Below, in pieces: positions 33,749 through 44,324 of a stretch of 64,000 nucleotides of DNA; the first letter of the stretch is position 1, and every line of letters begins with the position of its first letter. A model generated the notes under the pieces. The model did no database searches and was not told the origin of the DNA. It saw only the letters and a list, made by a program, of their open reading frames with translations. A program made the translations under genes and the position numbers. This DNA comes from Pachyseris speciosa. Taxonomy: Eukaryota; Cnidaria; Anthozoa; Scleractinia; Pachyseridae. The DNA is taken from NCBI GenBank assembly GCA_016490735.1, contig JAEMWC010000751.1, positions 274,501 through 338,500 of the forward strand, read 5' to 3'.

Positions 33749-36700
33749 GAAGGGCATTTCTTTGTACTGCTCGTGCAGGATGTGCTTTCTAACCACGTTC
33801 CTTTTTTACATCTTTGGCATTTTGGATGTTTTTTTCGTCCACCATGATGATTTAATACATCTTTGGCCGTCAAAAACACACTCGGCGATTGGAGTTCCAG
33901 CGCATTCGTCTTTCATTTGCCCCAAACCTTTTTGTTGGTTTCTGAATGCAGCGGATGCTCTTTCAGGTAGTCACTTGTGTCAAGGAGATGTTGACCAAGG
34001 CAACCTTCTGCACCCATGTCTACTTTTTCAAGATGTTGTAGAAAAATTCATACATGAGCAGTTTAATATTTTCTAGTATTGTCATTCCGATGTAAACCGG
34101 TTTGTTGAGGCACAGCTTGCCTTTGCGCATGCCAATCCCGGCAAGGTCATTTGCAAAGAACTCGTGCCTTGAGTACAAGGGGCTTCAATCAGTTTTCTGA
34201 GTTTTGTTGTCTCGTGGCTGCGCACCAATTTCACGTCAGTTCGGTTGCGCAAGTTTTCCGTGGTTTTCCCGAAGACAGAGTTGTTCATCAACTTGTAAAA
34301 GTCTTTTTCGAAGGCGCTTTTGGCTTTCTTTCGAAAGTTGGTGTTCATTCGGATGTAAGGCTCCATCCAGCCTTTTTGTTCGAATTCCAGCATCTGTGAA
34401 CATTTTGTATTTTCATCCCCTACTTAAGATAAAATTGCAGGTTGCGGTAGTGCACCACGTAGTTTTTTTGTCCTGCAGCGTCAGCTAAAGTTTTTTGCAG
34501 TCTGGCGGGTTGAGGTTGAGGTCTTCCATCATTTTCTTTTGGTAAGGGGTCAGCCATTCTTTTTGCACAACCTTTTCCTCCAGGGCGAGGGGGTAGCTGT
34601 TGTGCTCTTCGTGGAGTTCATCCGGGTACTCAAGGTCGACCTCAAGAATAAAAACTTTTTCCCGTTTTCTTTTATCTCAAGAATTTCTTCCTCGGTGGGG
34701 GCCCAGCTGTTCCTCTTGAAATTTCCAACGAGGAGGGCTTTGCTGATTGCCCAGCCGTACAGGTTGTTCGCGTCAAGATCCATGATAAACGTGTTTGGTT
34801 TGCTTTTGTCATAGCCTGGCACTAAGGGGTTGTTTGCCTTGGCGTGCCTCTTGGTTACCATAGAAATTCCACCCCGCATCCCTCTCTCCACAAAGAGATG
34901 CATGTCGATGTCAGTCAATAGCTCCAGCTTGATGCCAGTCTTTTTCAGGAGCGCATCCCACGATAGCCCGGGTGACGTGTAATAATGTGCAGGATCCAGG
35001 CAATACTGCTTTTGACAAAGATCTCGGAAGTTTTCGAAAACATTTGCCAGAAGCGCGACGTCTGTTTTCACGTAAAGGTCATGGTAGTCGCCAAGTGTTT
35101 TACTCTTTTACTCCATTTACTCCATCCCAAACTTTGTGCGCGTGCGTGTAGTCTTCGTCCGATTATGTGTTCGCCAGATAGCTTGCTGAAGAAACTTTCT
35201 TTGGCAGGAAGGCTTTTTTCGTCAAACCTTCCCCTTGAGTCCATGTACTCGTAGGGGTAAATGCCTTTTTTGGAGAGGGAGCTCGTCTGTGTTTCCTTGC
35301 ATGCTTTCTTCAAGCTTTTTCGTTATTTTTAGCGCCTCTTTTGCGTGGCTTTTACAAGTGCGTCGAGGCTTGAAAGCAGTGCATTGCTGTCGATAAAACG
35401 CAAGTTTCCCAAAGAGAATGAAATGTATTTTCCATGTTTTTGGCGACACAATTCAAATCTCTTGCTCCGTCTGTTTTTCACATTGCCTGCATCAAATGAT
35501 GTGCGTCATAGCCCCTCAAGTTGTGAAACACAACCGGTATCGGATTGTTTTTGGGTTTATAAGCAGCTTTTTGTTGCACTTCGCCATGCGCGGCTCCACG
35601 GAAACGGCCTGAAATGTGGCAATGATCTTTCACCGCATCTCTGATATATTTGCGAAGCAGTAGCGTTGCACAGTAAGGACAATCTTCTTGGTTTTTCTCA
35701 ATCGATGTTGATTTCATCTATTTCTTTTCTTTGCTCTTTGGTTCCAATGAACTTGTTTTCTTTGAACGCTTTATAAAAGCAGACGCTGTCAATGGCTTTG
35801 CCCGCAATACTTGCCTGTGCCATAATCCCACAAAACTCTGGTTTTATGAGGCTTTCATTGCAAATATGGCAATTATTTAGTGGTTTTAAAATCCTACTAA
35901 TCTTGTTTTGTCGTTACAAGTAGTGCTGTTTTTTTTCCCAGCTTTCGCGTAGTTTTTTTTTTCTAAATTCAGAATTCTTTCACGAAACGTTTCCACCGCG
36001 TTTTTCTCGCCATCACACCCCTGTCTATATTTTATAACTGGCCTAATTTGGCCTTCGCATCTAACAAATGTTGCCGCAAACCTACAGGCTCGGTGTTTGT
36101 CTGTTTTTTCTGTGCAGTTTGTTTTATTGCGTTGACTTTCAGGAATCTTTTCAATCAGAGCCTCAAAATAGGCGTAAATAACAAATGGCACCTTCATTTG
36201 TTTGTGAAAGTTTTGAAATTTCAGAGTGTCTTTCCCCTTTTCCGGCATTTCAACTCGTGTGGGGGTTTCATTGATTCCTTTGCAGTGTTTTTTGTTCTTT
36301 GCAAGAATTTCTTCTGTTGTAAACCCAATCAAACACTTTGTACAGAAGTGTTTTTTTTTTATCTCTGTGTTTGTTTGGTCATAAAGTAAAGCTTTCAGCC
36401 TCTTCACGAAGCAATAATGTGAATTTTCACCCTCGTTATAAAGCATCAAGTTAATTCTTTCAATGCTTTTGTCTTTTGTACTGATCCTGTGAACAATAAC
36501 AAGGTCATTTTCCCACCCGAAAACGTTAATGCAATGTTGGGGTTTTGCTTCTCAAGCTTGTCAATCTGTTTCAATGGTGTGGGAAATTCAATTCCATCCC
36601 AGTTGATGTCATCGTTTCTTGGATATTTGCTTGGTCTTTTTGCGTTTTGGAAACAAAGCAGATCTCAAAGCCCATTTCAAACATTCATTATCTCTGTTGA

Positions 36701-37381
36701 GCACGTTGATTATTGCTTTTTGGTTTGCCGTTTTATTTATTTATTTATTTATTTATTTTTTTTTTGGGGGGGGGGGGGGTAGGTATACAAGTGCCTCCTC
36801 TCAAAGGTTGATACCTGGCAACATTGACATAAGCAATTGAGATTCTATCAACAACCCCTCCGGATCCTCGCTCTGACCAATTTTGTATTTCGCCGTTGAT
36901 CTGGTCAACAAATTCATCAAAATTTTCACTCTTCAACAAAGTTTTGTTTTGTAAAAACATGTGGTTCTACTTTAAAGTAGTGTCTCTGTTTTCTTCTTTC
37001 ATTTGCACCTCTTCATTTTGTCTTTTACGTCTGAAATAAATCCGAAACTTGCTTTAACACTCCCCAAGTTATCAATTTCACTTTTTAAAACATCAAAGGC
37101 TTCTCTTCCCATTGTTCTTTGTGTAAAATTTAATATATGTTCTAATATTTTCAGGGTCGTGTCCATCCTCCAAACATGAAGCCAATCGTTAAAATCGGTA
37201 ACTGAAATGTGAAATTCGTCCCACCGATGGGGAGTAAATCCCTGAATTCTAATGGAGGCTCCAGAATCAGCTCTCCGAAGGCAGGCTTGGCTTGGGCGGG
37301 CGGGGCGTTGTTTCCCCCCGCCGGGGCGGCAGGGCCGTAGAACTCGTTCAGGACTTCTTCCTGCACTCGTGCTGCGGCCAT
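33749..37381 (-). pseudogene. Protein-primed family B DNA polymerase of the Polinton
   Basis: About 1,200 codons in many frames. N-terminal part: MAAARVQEEVLNEF (37381), HRWDEFHISVTDFNDW, WSERGSGGVVDRI (36870). 35886-36449: a KHFCTKCLIGF...HC finger and the exonuclease motif region FVIYAYFEALIEK, where the expected Asp of DxE is Tyr. 34550-35071: motif A FIMDLDANNLYGWAIS. 34082-34393: motif B FYKLMNNSVFGKTTENLRNR. C-terminal EHPLHSETNKK and MKDECAGTPIAE follow around 33930. The YxDTDS motif C expected between 34060 and 33970 is absent in all three frames. A T/TTTA/G expansion at about 36728-36779 interrupts the N-terminal half. It would copy the viral genome from a protein primer; here it is dead. 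Confidence 0.85.
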
Positions 37382-37510
37382 TACTGCGTGTAACATGTGC
37401 TCCCTTCTCTTTAATAGGACACATGTTTTGAGTCACTTCTGTGGGGCAAAAGCTGTTTCACCGTAAATCGTTTAAAAACGGGTTTAAAATTTGGTAACAA
37501 CACACACACC

Positions 37511-37663
37511 CACACACATATAAGGTGGGGCGTTCTGGGTCAGCGAAATACAGCTTTGGTTGTCCAAACCTCTCAGGCAACGAAGCCGGCGAGTTGCCTG
37601 ACTGGTTTGGACAACCAAAGCTGTATGACGCTGACCCAGAACCCCCACCTTATATGTGTGTGT
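37511..37663. repeat. ~150-nt near-perfect palindrome upstream of the polymerase
   Basis: Left arm 37511-37581 and right arm 37593-37663 are reverse complements with few mismatches (for example GGTTTGGACAACCAAAGC on the right against its complement on the left) around an 11-nt loop, 37582-37592. The arms end in CA/GT dinucleotide repeats. It could be a viral terminal hairpin or a foldback MITE; both readings are discussed in the findings. Confidence 0.9.
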
Positions 37664-38052
37664 TTTTTTTTTTACAATCATTTCTTTATAATAAAAACAA
37701 TATTTTGTCCCGAAAACAGCTAAGAAGCTAATCGGGACGGGAAAAAAACTACCACACCTACAAATACGAGCTGAATAAACAACAGGTAGCAACAAGCTAC
37801 AATTACAGGCAGTTACGGCTATGAACCCAAACTGAAGTGATAAACAGGAAGATATTCGAAGATATGCGAAAAAGAGTTCTAAACCTACAGAAAAAGTGAG
37901 ATAAAAGGTAAATCAGAAATAAATATATAAATGGAACTACTTGAGCAGCTGCGCTGCAAAATCCAGTGCAAGATTACACCCCTCATCAGTGACTATATAG
38001 TATTTTATGGGTAGCTGGAAGGTCATTTGTAGAAGAACAAATCACACAATAC
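37664..38052. other. Intron and junction sequence
   Basis: No exon or viral gene recognised. This is the transition from the viral element to the 3'-most visible exon of the host gene. T11 adjoins the palindrome. Confidence 0.5.
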
Positions 38053-38221
38053 CTTTTACAACTCGAAGTTGTCTCAAACGCGGCATGCTAACTAAAATGG
38101 ATCTTTTATTTCCAATGTATTCCGTTGCGTTCTCCTCTTGCCCATTGTACCACTTGCCTGCAAAGGCTGCTGGAATCAAAACGTCCTCAAACCACTCCCA
38201 CACCTGTGCTTTGTTTTTAAT
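38053..38221 (-). CDS. Host polycystin-1-like gene, exon of the TOP/polycystin domain
   Basis: Minus-strand exon between an acceptor (AATCTTTCTTTCAG) and a donor (AAAG|GTATTG). It reads IKNKAQVWEWFEDVLIPAAF, WYNGQEENATEYIGNKRSIL and VSMPRLRQLRVVK. The PRLRQLR motif and the preceding W/F pattern mark the start of the extracellular polycystin (TOP) domain shared by PKD1 and PKD2 proteins. It is the 3'-most exon I can identify. The remainder of the domain and the six-TM channel region are not found below this point. Confidence 0.85.
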
Positions 38222-38579
38222 CTGAAAGAAAGATTCCATGGCATATGACAAACAATTTCGCCTTGGAAGCGTGCAATTAGCTTTGTATTAAGGAAAACGG
38301 TTTTGAAGTAGACTGGTGGATGTAAGCTATTTGTCCAGGGTGATGCGGCCAGGTGGTCTGACAAGCAACATATAATATGTGACAAAAAAAAAAAAAGATT
38401 GTGTGCTCCTTTAAGCAATTTTATATGGTTGGACCACACCTCGAGTGCTACCGGTATGTCGCGCATTCCTAGATTGTTATGCAGGTATGGTAACATTAAC
38501 AATGATTGCCAGGTAGCAGATCCATTTCCCCTGCATAGTAACTAGGAATGGGAGTTATATCCCGTGACGATCCCGTGAC

Positions 38580-38994
38580 GTGAGTGAGGGGGGGGGGGGG
38601 AGTAGGGTGGGGGGTGGGGGCAGGTTGTGTTCCCAAAAATATTAGATGGGGGTTTGTGGCCCGCTTCCTGAAACCCTTACCCTAGTTCAATCAAAATCTG
38701 CGATTTTCCCCACCCTATTTCAGATCTGACCAAAAATTCAACACCCTATTTCAGACCTATTTCACGTACACGGTTGGCCTAAACATAATTTGAGAGCTTC
38801 TTTTGTGACTCTTTTGTTGATGGTCTTATCGCCTAATGATGAAGAGATAGCTTCTTCTAAAAAAACATACTCAATTGAAGACTAGAGTGCACAAACCCTA
38901 CACTATTTCACACCAAAACTACTTAAAAAACATATCTTTTGGGGCCGCACACACCTACATAGCCCATATAAGGTAGTACCCCCCCCCCCGGGAG
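38580..38994. mobile_element. Non-autonomous DNA transposon (MITE) with G/C-run termini
   Basis: The left end is a G run followed by AGTAGGGTGGGG. The right end is GGTAGTACCCCCCCCCC; the ends are imperfect inverted repeats. The interior has the repeated CACCCTATTTCAGA-type phrase (38700-38765) that I associate with a common cnidarian MITE. It lies in the intron between the TOP and PLAT/TM exons. Confidence 0.5.
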
Positions 38995-39051
38995 TTATAA
39001 TATTCGGACCCCTAGAGTATCAGTGCTGCTGAAGTGGTGTTGGCCTCTTAC

Positions 39052-40314
39052 CTTATGAAGTTTAGTAAACACATTCTGTGTAGCTTTAACCATGCGATAT
39101 CGATGTTCACTCTTATCACCATAGCACACCACCAAAAGAAGAACAATAAAAACACAGTAAAACCCAATGTCTCTTATGAATGTGTTAGTTTTTCTCTCAG
39201 TAACTCTGTACTTCCTCCGACGCTCGATTTCCTCTTCGCTGATTTTAAATAGTGCTTGCGATTCTTCAGAGTCGGTTACGATCGAAGAATTGTCCTGATT
39301 TTGGTTTCTTCTAGTGAAATAGAAAGCCAGAAGAAACGAGAAAACAACAATTTTAAGTGGTTGAGAAACAAATATATCCGCAGTCGTGGTCACAATTGTG
39401 GGGGACAACCATCGCGTTGAAATCTCCGCTCCCCATTGCAGGGAATAGAAAACTACGAGAACTGCAGCAGTCAGAGAACCCACAATGCAAACGAGCCAAG
39501 CAATATAAATGCAGAAATGAGGAAGATTAAACCATTTTCTACCCTCTCCGCCGTAGTTGGCTATGGATGAACGACGGCTTTTACTGAACATGAATAAAAC
39601 GAGGAAGCTTGACGGAAAGGCAAGTAGTGCGGTTTTTACAGAAACCACAAATTCACGAGTTGTCATTTTCAAAGGCCCAACTTGAATAGGTGGCGTATTA
39701 TCAATACCATCAATGTTGTAGAACATCGCAGATATGAGCATACCCAAAAACAAAAAGAAACAACAGCAAGTTAGTCGCTGTACGCGAGTAAAGGAATCTT
39801 TTGGCTCTTTTGTAGCTACTGAGAACCACAAATGGTCGTTCGCAAGACCCCACATTCGTGCAACGTTAAATTCGTCTTTGAATCCGTGTTGTTTAGTGCC
39901 TTTCCTGGCAAAAAGCTCGATTGAAGTACAGCCATCTTCGTGCTCCAATGCCAGCCAACGGTAACAAGGGAAGGTCCATTGAGATTGGTTCCGCATATCT
40001 ATTATGGTTATTTCATTAAGAAACCAGGAAGGGTCTTCTCCAGAGCTATCGTGACCAACGTGAAGCTTACGTAAAGTCCCGAGGGGTTCAGTAACGGCAA
40101 ACACAAAGCTGTCAACATTTCCTCGACTAAAAGCATCCATGCCACCATTCTGGTTTGCTGTTAACTCAACAATGTCGCTGCAATTATCAATGCCAAAAAG
40201 TTTCATGGAAACTTTAGCCGACGTTCCAGAGTTTCGCCATGCTCCTGTTGTGATGGTGGCTTTATACTGATAGGCGGTGTTTCCGGTTGACTCCAGGGGT
40301 ACCAAGGGACGAAC
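39052..40314 (-). CDS. Host polycystin-1-like gene, PLAT domain and TM segments exon
   Basis: A 1,263-nt exon, open throughout, from acceptor TTTTTTTAAG to donor CATAAG|GTAAGA. Residues 1-120 form the PLAT/LH2 domain: YKATITTGAW, VSMKLFGIDNC, LRKLHVGHDSSGEDPSWFL and WTFPCYRWLA. The region RVQRLTCCCFFLFLGMLISA begins the first of four or five hydrophobic segments; the next ones start at TALLAFPSSFLVLF, FCIYIAWLVCIVGSL, PLKIVVFSFLLAFY and FIRDIGFYCVFIVLLLVV. PLAT between TM1 and TM2 is the PKD1-family layout. The exon ends before the TOP domain, which begins in the next exon. Confidence 0.9.
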
Positions 40315-41140
40315 CTTAAAAAAATAAAATAATAAGCCGGTGTGAAATAAACGAATGAGTTCATTTGCACGCAAATAAAATAATAATAATAATAATAATA
40401 ATAAAAAACGTGTCGCCTACACAATCACCTGGTAGTACTTAGTTAGTATTGTTGAACTAGGGTTGAGGTGGTTGATTTGTTGACCAGCAAATCTTTCCCG
40501 ACGTAGTCCACGAAATCATGTTGGCCTTTGTAACGGGCGAGCAACGATCACAAGATAGTCCGAGGATCTCAAGGACAATAGAATACAACCGCCTTTTATC
40601 CCTTGAACATGTTCAGTAGAATTACTTAGCCTCATTCAGTAGATTTACTTGTCTCGTTCAGTAAAATTACATAATCTGATTTTCACGCTCTCCTGAGAAG
40701 TTAAAATGATTGTGCATTCTTCAGTTCGACCTCTCAGTCTGAGGACCACATTCCAAACCCCAGCTGCTGCTGTGCAGGAGTCAGTGACAGCTGCCGTTCA
40801 GGATTTTAAAACTGGTGAGGGCCACAATGCAAATTCAACAATTACTTATTCTGTAATTCAGGACAGCTTCCAGACCACCAGTCGACCAGAGACTATCCAC
40901 AAGTTGATGTCAATCCTCTAAGCAAGCAAGGTTTCTGACAAAATCCAAAATAACATCTGGACAAGCGAATATGATGATTTAAGTAGCCTTTTTGCAACTT
41001 TACCCGGTGATACTAAATGCAATTTCACAATCAAAACCTCACCTGGGTCCTCTAAACCCACTGTCAGTCTCGCGGCTGTGCAAAAAACCAAGAGCATAGC
41101 GACAATCGACTAATGGACTTCCATCTTTCAAATTTTTGTT

Positions 41141-41441
41141 GGGGAGCAGGGTTAGCGTAGTGGTGAGAGCGCTCGCCTTCCACCAATGTGGCCCGGGTTC
41201 GATTCCCAGACTCGGTGTCATAAGTGAGCTGAGTTTGTTGGTTCTCTGCTCTGCTCCAAGAGGTTTTTCTCCGGGTACTCCGGTTTTCCCCTCTCCCAAA
41301 AAAAACAACATTTGATTTGATTTCATTTGATTTGAGTTGAGTTGAGTTGATTTCATTTGACTTCATTTGTTTCTGTATTTGCTCGGCCCCACTAGCCTTT
41401 GTGCTATAAATACTACCGAGGGTAAATAAAGGTTATTATTA

Positions 41442-41476
<35 letters not shown>
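41141..41476 (+). repeat. tRNA-derived SINE with LINE-like tail
   Basis: The head has an A box (GGTTAGCGTAGTGG) and a perfect B box (GGGTTCGATTCCC) about 50 nt apart, then a body, and a 3' part GCTCGGCCCCACT...AATAAAGG ending in (ATT)n. The tail resembles the 3' end of the CR1-like LINE at 48405-48500 (GGGCCCCACTG...ATAAAT followed by (ATT)n). That suggests the SINE borrows that LINE's machinery. Confidence 0.75.
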
Positions 41477-41478
<2 letters not shown>

Positions 41479-41597
41479 GTAGGTTTTCCTGAGAGGGCTC
41501 CGTCCTTTATGAAATATAGTGCGACAGTGCGTGATTTGCCGGCTAAATATGATCATTGACGCTTTTTCCTTTCGATTAAATCCATTCGAAATTGTAG

Positions 41598-41975
41598 TTG
41601 CAGGTGCACTACATGACGAGGAGTTCGTTTCCAGCCTCTCACGGCAACACTGCTAATAAGCAAATGCCCCAGTCCTTTCCACGCGGTTTTTGCTGGACAT
41701 TTCATCAAGATAAAATTTTTTTGGCTGCAACTTCAAACGTGAATTTTTTTAACGTGGGGCAACACACACCGCTTCTCGATGTCGAGCAACAAAATCTTCT
41801 GCCGCTACATCACGTCCCACCTCGGCCAATCCCACTGCCAACACCAATCAAAGTTAGTAAATTCGATGACATATCTGTCAATTTTCATATTTCTCCTGAG
41901 GCGTTTTTTTATCCCAACAAGTTGTTGCCAATTTATACGCGCTCGAGCAAACTAAGCATGAGAACCTATGCATGA
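41598..41975 (+). pseudogene. Possible remnant of a DIRS/Ngaro-type gag
   Basis: A 125-codon open frame with FPRGFCWTFHQDKI followed by a stretch resembling a Cys/His-rich gag region in which the cysteines are missing. The match to a tyrosine-recombinase retrotransposon is weak and from memory of the pattern only. It lies in an intron of the host gene on the opposite strand. Confidence 0.25.
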
Positions 41976-42028
41976 CAGCCTATGTCATGTTTCGTTGTTT
42001 AAGAGCCTCTAATATATTGTTGTTAATA

Positions 42029-42196
42029 GGTCATTTCCGAATTACCTTTGACCTCCCTTTCAAAAGGAGACCTGGTGTTCAACCATTCGTATGAAAAAGA
42101 GCTTAACTTGCATACGATGAAAATCTATTTCATATGAGATTATGAGCACCAGGACTCGCTTTTAAAAATAGGCCAATGGTAACTCGGAAATGGTCC
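42029..42196. mobile_element. Palindromic MITE, 168 bp
   Basis: Terminal inverted repeats of about 22 bp: GGTCATTTCCGAATTACCTT at the left and AATGGTAACTCGGAAATGGTCC at the right. The interior is also roughly palindromic (AAAAGGAGACCTGGTGTTCA against the complement of GAGCACCAGGACTCGCTTTT). Intronic. Confidence 0.7.
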
Positions 42197-42231
42197 ATAA
42201 ATTTCTAACAGACATTTTTTTAAGTGCGCAC

Positions 42232-42468
42232 CTTTTCTCTGTCCCTCTTGTCAGCCCTCCGCGCAAAGACCAATGCGATGAAGTAAACAAGAAATACAAC
42301 CGATACTGAAACCAAAACCAGGACATCTGTTGGATGACTGATGCTGTTGAATGCTACCTGAACTTTGGAGAAGTCTATTGTGTTTGGACTGGCTAGAAAA
42401 TAGCCTCCAAATGATGTAAGGTGATTGCAGAGACATTGCAAGGCGGCTGGAGTAGAAGTTGGGCCCAC
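42232..42468 (-). CDS. Host polycystin-1-like gene, GPS motif and first TM exon
   Basis: Acceptor CATCTTCACAG, donor GAAAAG|GTGCGC. It reads VGPTSTPAALQCLCNHLTSF and then GGYF, the C-x-C-N-H-L-T-x-F-x-x-F GPS box where GAIN domains self-cleave. This is followed by a TM segment (VLVLVSVSVVFLVYFIALVF) and a basic RRADKRDREK loop. The His-Leu-Thr at the cleavage site is intact, so autoproteolysis is plausible. It follows the GAIN exon in phase (GCK|VGP). Confidence 0.9.
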
Positions 42469-42748
42469 CTGTGAAGATGACAACCAAAACTATCATAGAC
42501 GTTTTCAACTTTTCAATATTGGTTTAATCATAATTGACCTCCAGCTTGAATGAGATTCTATGTGTAGTTCACCTTCTTATCAGAAGGAGACCGAGAAAAT
42601 CTCCAATATATTTCGGTAACAATAAAACGACCACAAAAAATGGGGAAGGATTGCCAACCCCCCCCCCCCCCTTTTTATCAGGGTACAGAGTTTGCAATCT
42701 TAGAGCTTAAGATTTATTAATTATTAATTGTTTAAAGTCTTACATACT

Positions 42749-43497
42749 TTGCATCCATCACTCATCCATTCTTCGTCCTTTTCAGACCAGTACAGACAGC
42801 CTGCCGAGTGTAACTCCAAGGTAAAATTTACAGCCGTTTCGGGGTCATACGGAGGCAGGGCTGTTATAGCGTTATACGTCATCTCTTGATTTGCCGGGGG
42901 ACCCTTAATCTTTACGCACAGATGTTCGTCAGTATCATCTACCTGGAGAAGCGGACTTGAGACTCGGTGCCTCGGAGCATTATTGTCCAATGCATCACTT
43001 TTAGAGGTAGCCCTCTGTCTTCTTACCGTCGAATTGGAATATTTTTGAAGCAGTCCAACAAAATATTTCCCGCGTTGTTTAGCGTCAAACCAAATATGAT
43101 GAGTGACATTACAAAGGTTGGCGCTGTCTAGGCATGGCCTTGCATCTAAGGTGCTGAAGAAATCGTAGTCTCGTTTGGTTGGCCTGGTGCGAAATTTTAC
43201 ATAGACTTCAAATGGCGCTCCCCAGTCAAGCGTCAAGGAGATCCGAAGAAAGGTGCTCTCACGTTTCTTTGTAACCACTCGATAATGCATGACCTCTGGG
43301 ACCGAGTAGTTCAAAGCTTTCTGTGCTGTTCTGTTTTCAGCCTTTTTTAATGGAATTGTCAAGGATATGTCAGAGTGCAAGTTGCTGACTTTGAGGGCAT
43401 TTAGAGTTTCATCCTTTAGGATTAGGCTAACTACTTCGGAATTAGTTTCATTCCTGGGCAGATGCACTGTATATGGGTTGGCTTTGTAGCTAATCAT
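42749..43497 (-). CDS. Host polycystin-1-like gene, GAIN-region exon
   Basis: 749 nt, acceptor TTTTTTTCCAG and donor AAA|GTATGT. Encodes MISYKANPYTVHLPRNETNS, several N-glycosylation sites (NRT, NYS, NVT, NST, NFT), a basic furin-like VRRQRA stretch, and ends with AGCLYWSEKDEEWMSDGCK. This last motif precedes the GPS box in PKD1 and adhesion receptors. The RRQR motif could be a processing site (inference). Confidence 0.85.
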
Positions 43498-43559
43498 CTG
43501 GAAAAAAAGTGTCATCGTGGTCAATACCGTCTTGAAGCCAGCAAATTATGAAGGACACT

Positions 43560-43790
43560 TGTAGTAAGTAGTACCCATTTATAACCATATCACGATACGA
43601 TGGTATTCTATGATTCATCATTAACTGATGCATATTAGGTTTTGATAATTATTTATAGATAATTATTTTAATGATCGCTTTTTATAATTTCATTCATTTA
43701 TTATCATAATGTACTTTGCTTCTTAGTATTGAAAAGCCCCCGGTGAATGCTAATAAAGTATGTATGTATGTATGTATGTATGCCATTCTT
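43560..43790 (+). repeat. LINE-like 3' tail with (GTAT)n
   Basis: AAGCCCCCGGTGAATGCTAA followed by TAAAG and a TATG microsatellite (43756-43784) resembles the 3' terminus of a short LINE copy. No coding part was seen. Confidence 0.35.
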
Positions 43791-44000
43791 CCCATAATGC
43801 GCGTCAGTGAGTATCTTCCCGCATCTTCGCGCATTCCCGTAATATGCGATTGAGCATCTTCTGTGTAACTTGCGCAATATAAGATATTAAATTATCATCA
43901 TCATCTTCATCATCATTATTATTATATAAAACGAACGTTCGTAAGGTGAGGGTGAGGGTAAGGGTAAGGATGAGGATGAGGATGAGGATGAAGATGAGGA

Positions 44001-44324
44001 TGTAAGCAACGTTCGTAAGCTAAATTTTATTTTTTAAGTTTTCCATAGGCTATAAGTACGTTTGGATGCTTCAGCCGTTTTTTTCTTTTTCACCTGGAAG
44101 AAAACTTTTGATATGTTGCCGAAAATTCCACGTATCATCGCTTGGCTTAGATGAGGATGAGGATGTAAGCAACGTTCGTAAGCAGAATTTTAATTTTTTT
44201 AATTTTTTTCCTAGACTATAAGTACGTTTGGATGCTTTAGCCATTTTTTTCTTTTTCACCTGAAAGAAAACTTTTGATATGTTGCCGAAAATTCCACGTA
44301 TCATCGCTTGGCTTAGATGAGGGA
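44001..44324. repeat. Tandem duplication that includes an exon 3' end
   Basis: Two roughly 160-bp units (about 44001-44164 and 44165-44324) share GTAAGCAACGTTCGTAAGC, TATAAGTACGTTTGGATGCT and GTTGCCGAAAATTCCACGTA. The right-hand unit holds the genuine last ~65 nt of the exon at 44260-44511 and its donor. The left-hand unit is a copy of that exon end and donor without an acceptor. Confidence 0.85.

Larger units (their letters stand above)
20280..37665. mobile_element. Degraded endogenous Maverick/Polinton-type DNA virus
   Basis: The gene set defines it: a type B DNA polymerase with protein-primed features (33.75-37.38 kb, minus), a retrovirus-type integrase (33.37 kb, plus), an A32-like packaging ATPase (30.5 kb, plus), a presumed major capsid gene just upstream of it, and a set of small membrane proteins. 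These four hallmark genes together are diagnostic of the Polinton/adintovirus group (established knowledge). No adenovirus-type protease was recognised. Every long gene has frameshifts or stops, so this is an old copy. Two LINEs (20.75-21.26 and 23.47-27.83 kb) are inserted in it. Without them it spans about 12.5 kb, short of the usual 15-20 kb. Ends and target-site duplication were not located. Confidence 0.8.

Noticed and set aside
33615..34076. 153-codon plus frame continuing the integrase
   Set aside because: Only the first ~40 codons are integrase; the rest is antisense of the polymerase C-terminus, so it is not one protein.
32641..37500. Viral plus-strand frames at 34.1-36.8 kb
   Set aside because: Shadows of the minus-strand polymerase, whose conserved motifs are clear.
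40706..40921. 71-codon plus frame
   Set aside because: No recognisable motif, on the strand opposite to the host gene, within an intron; likely chance.
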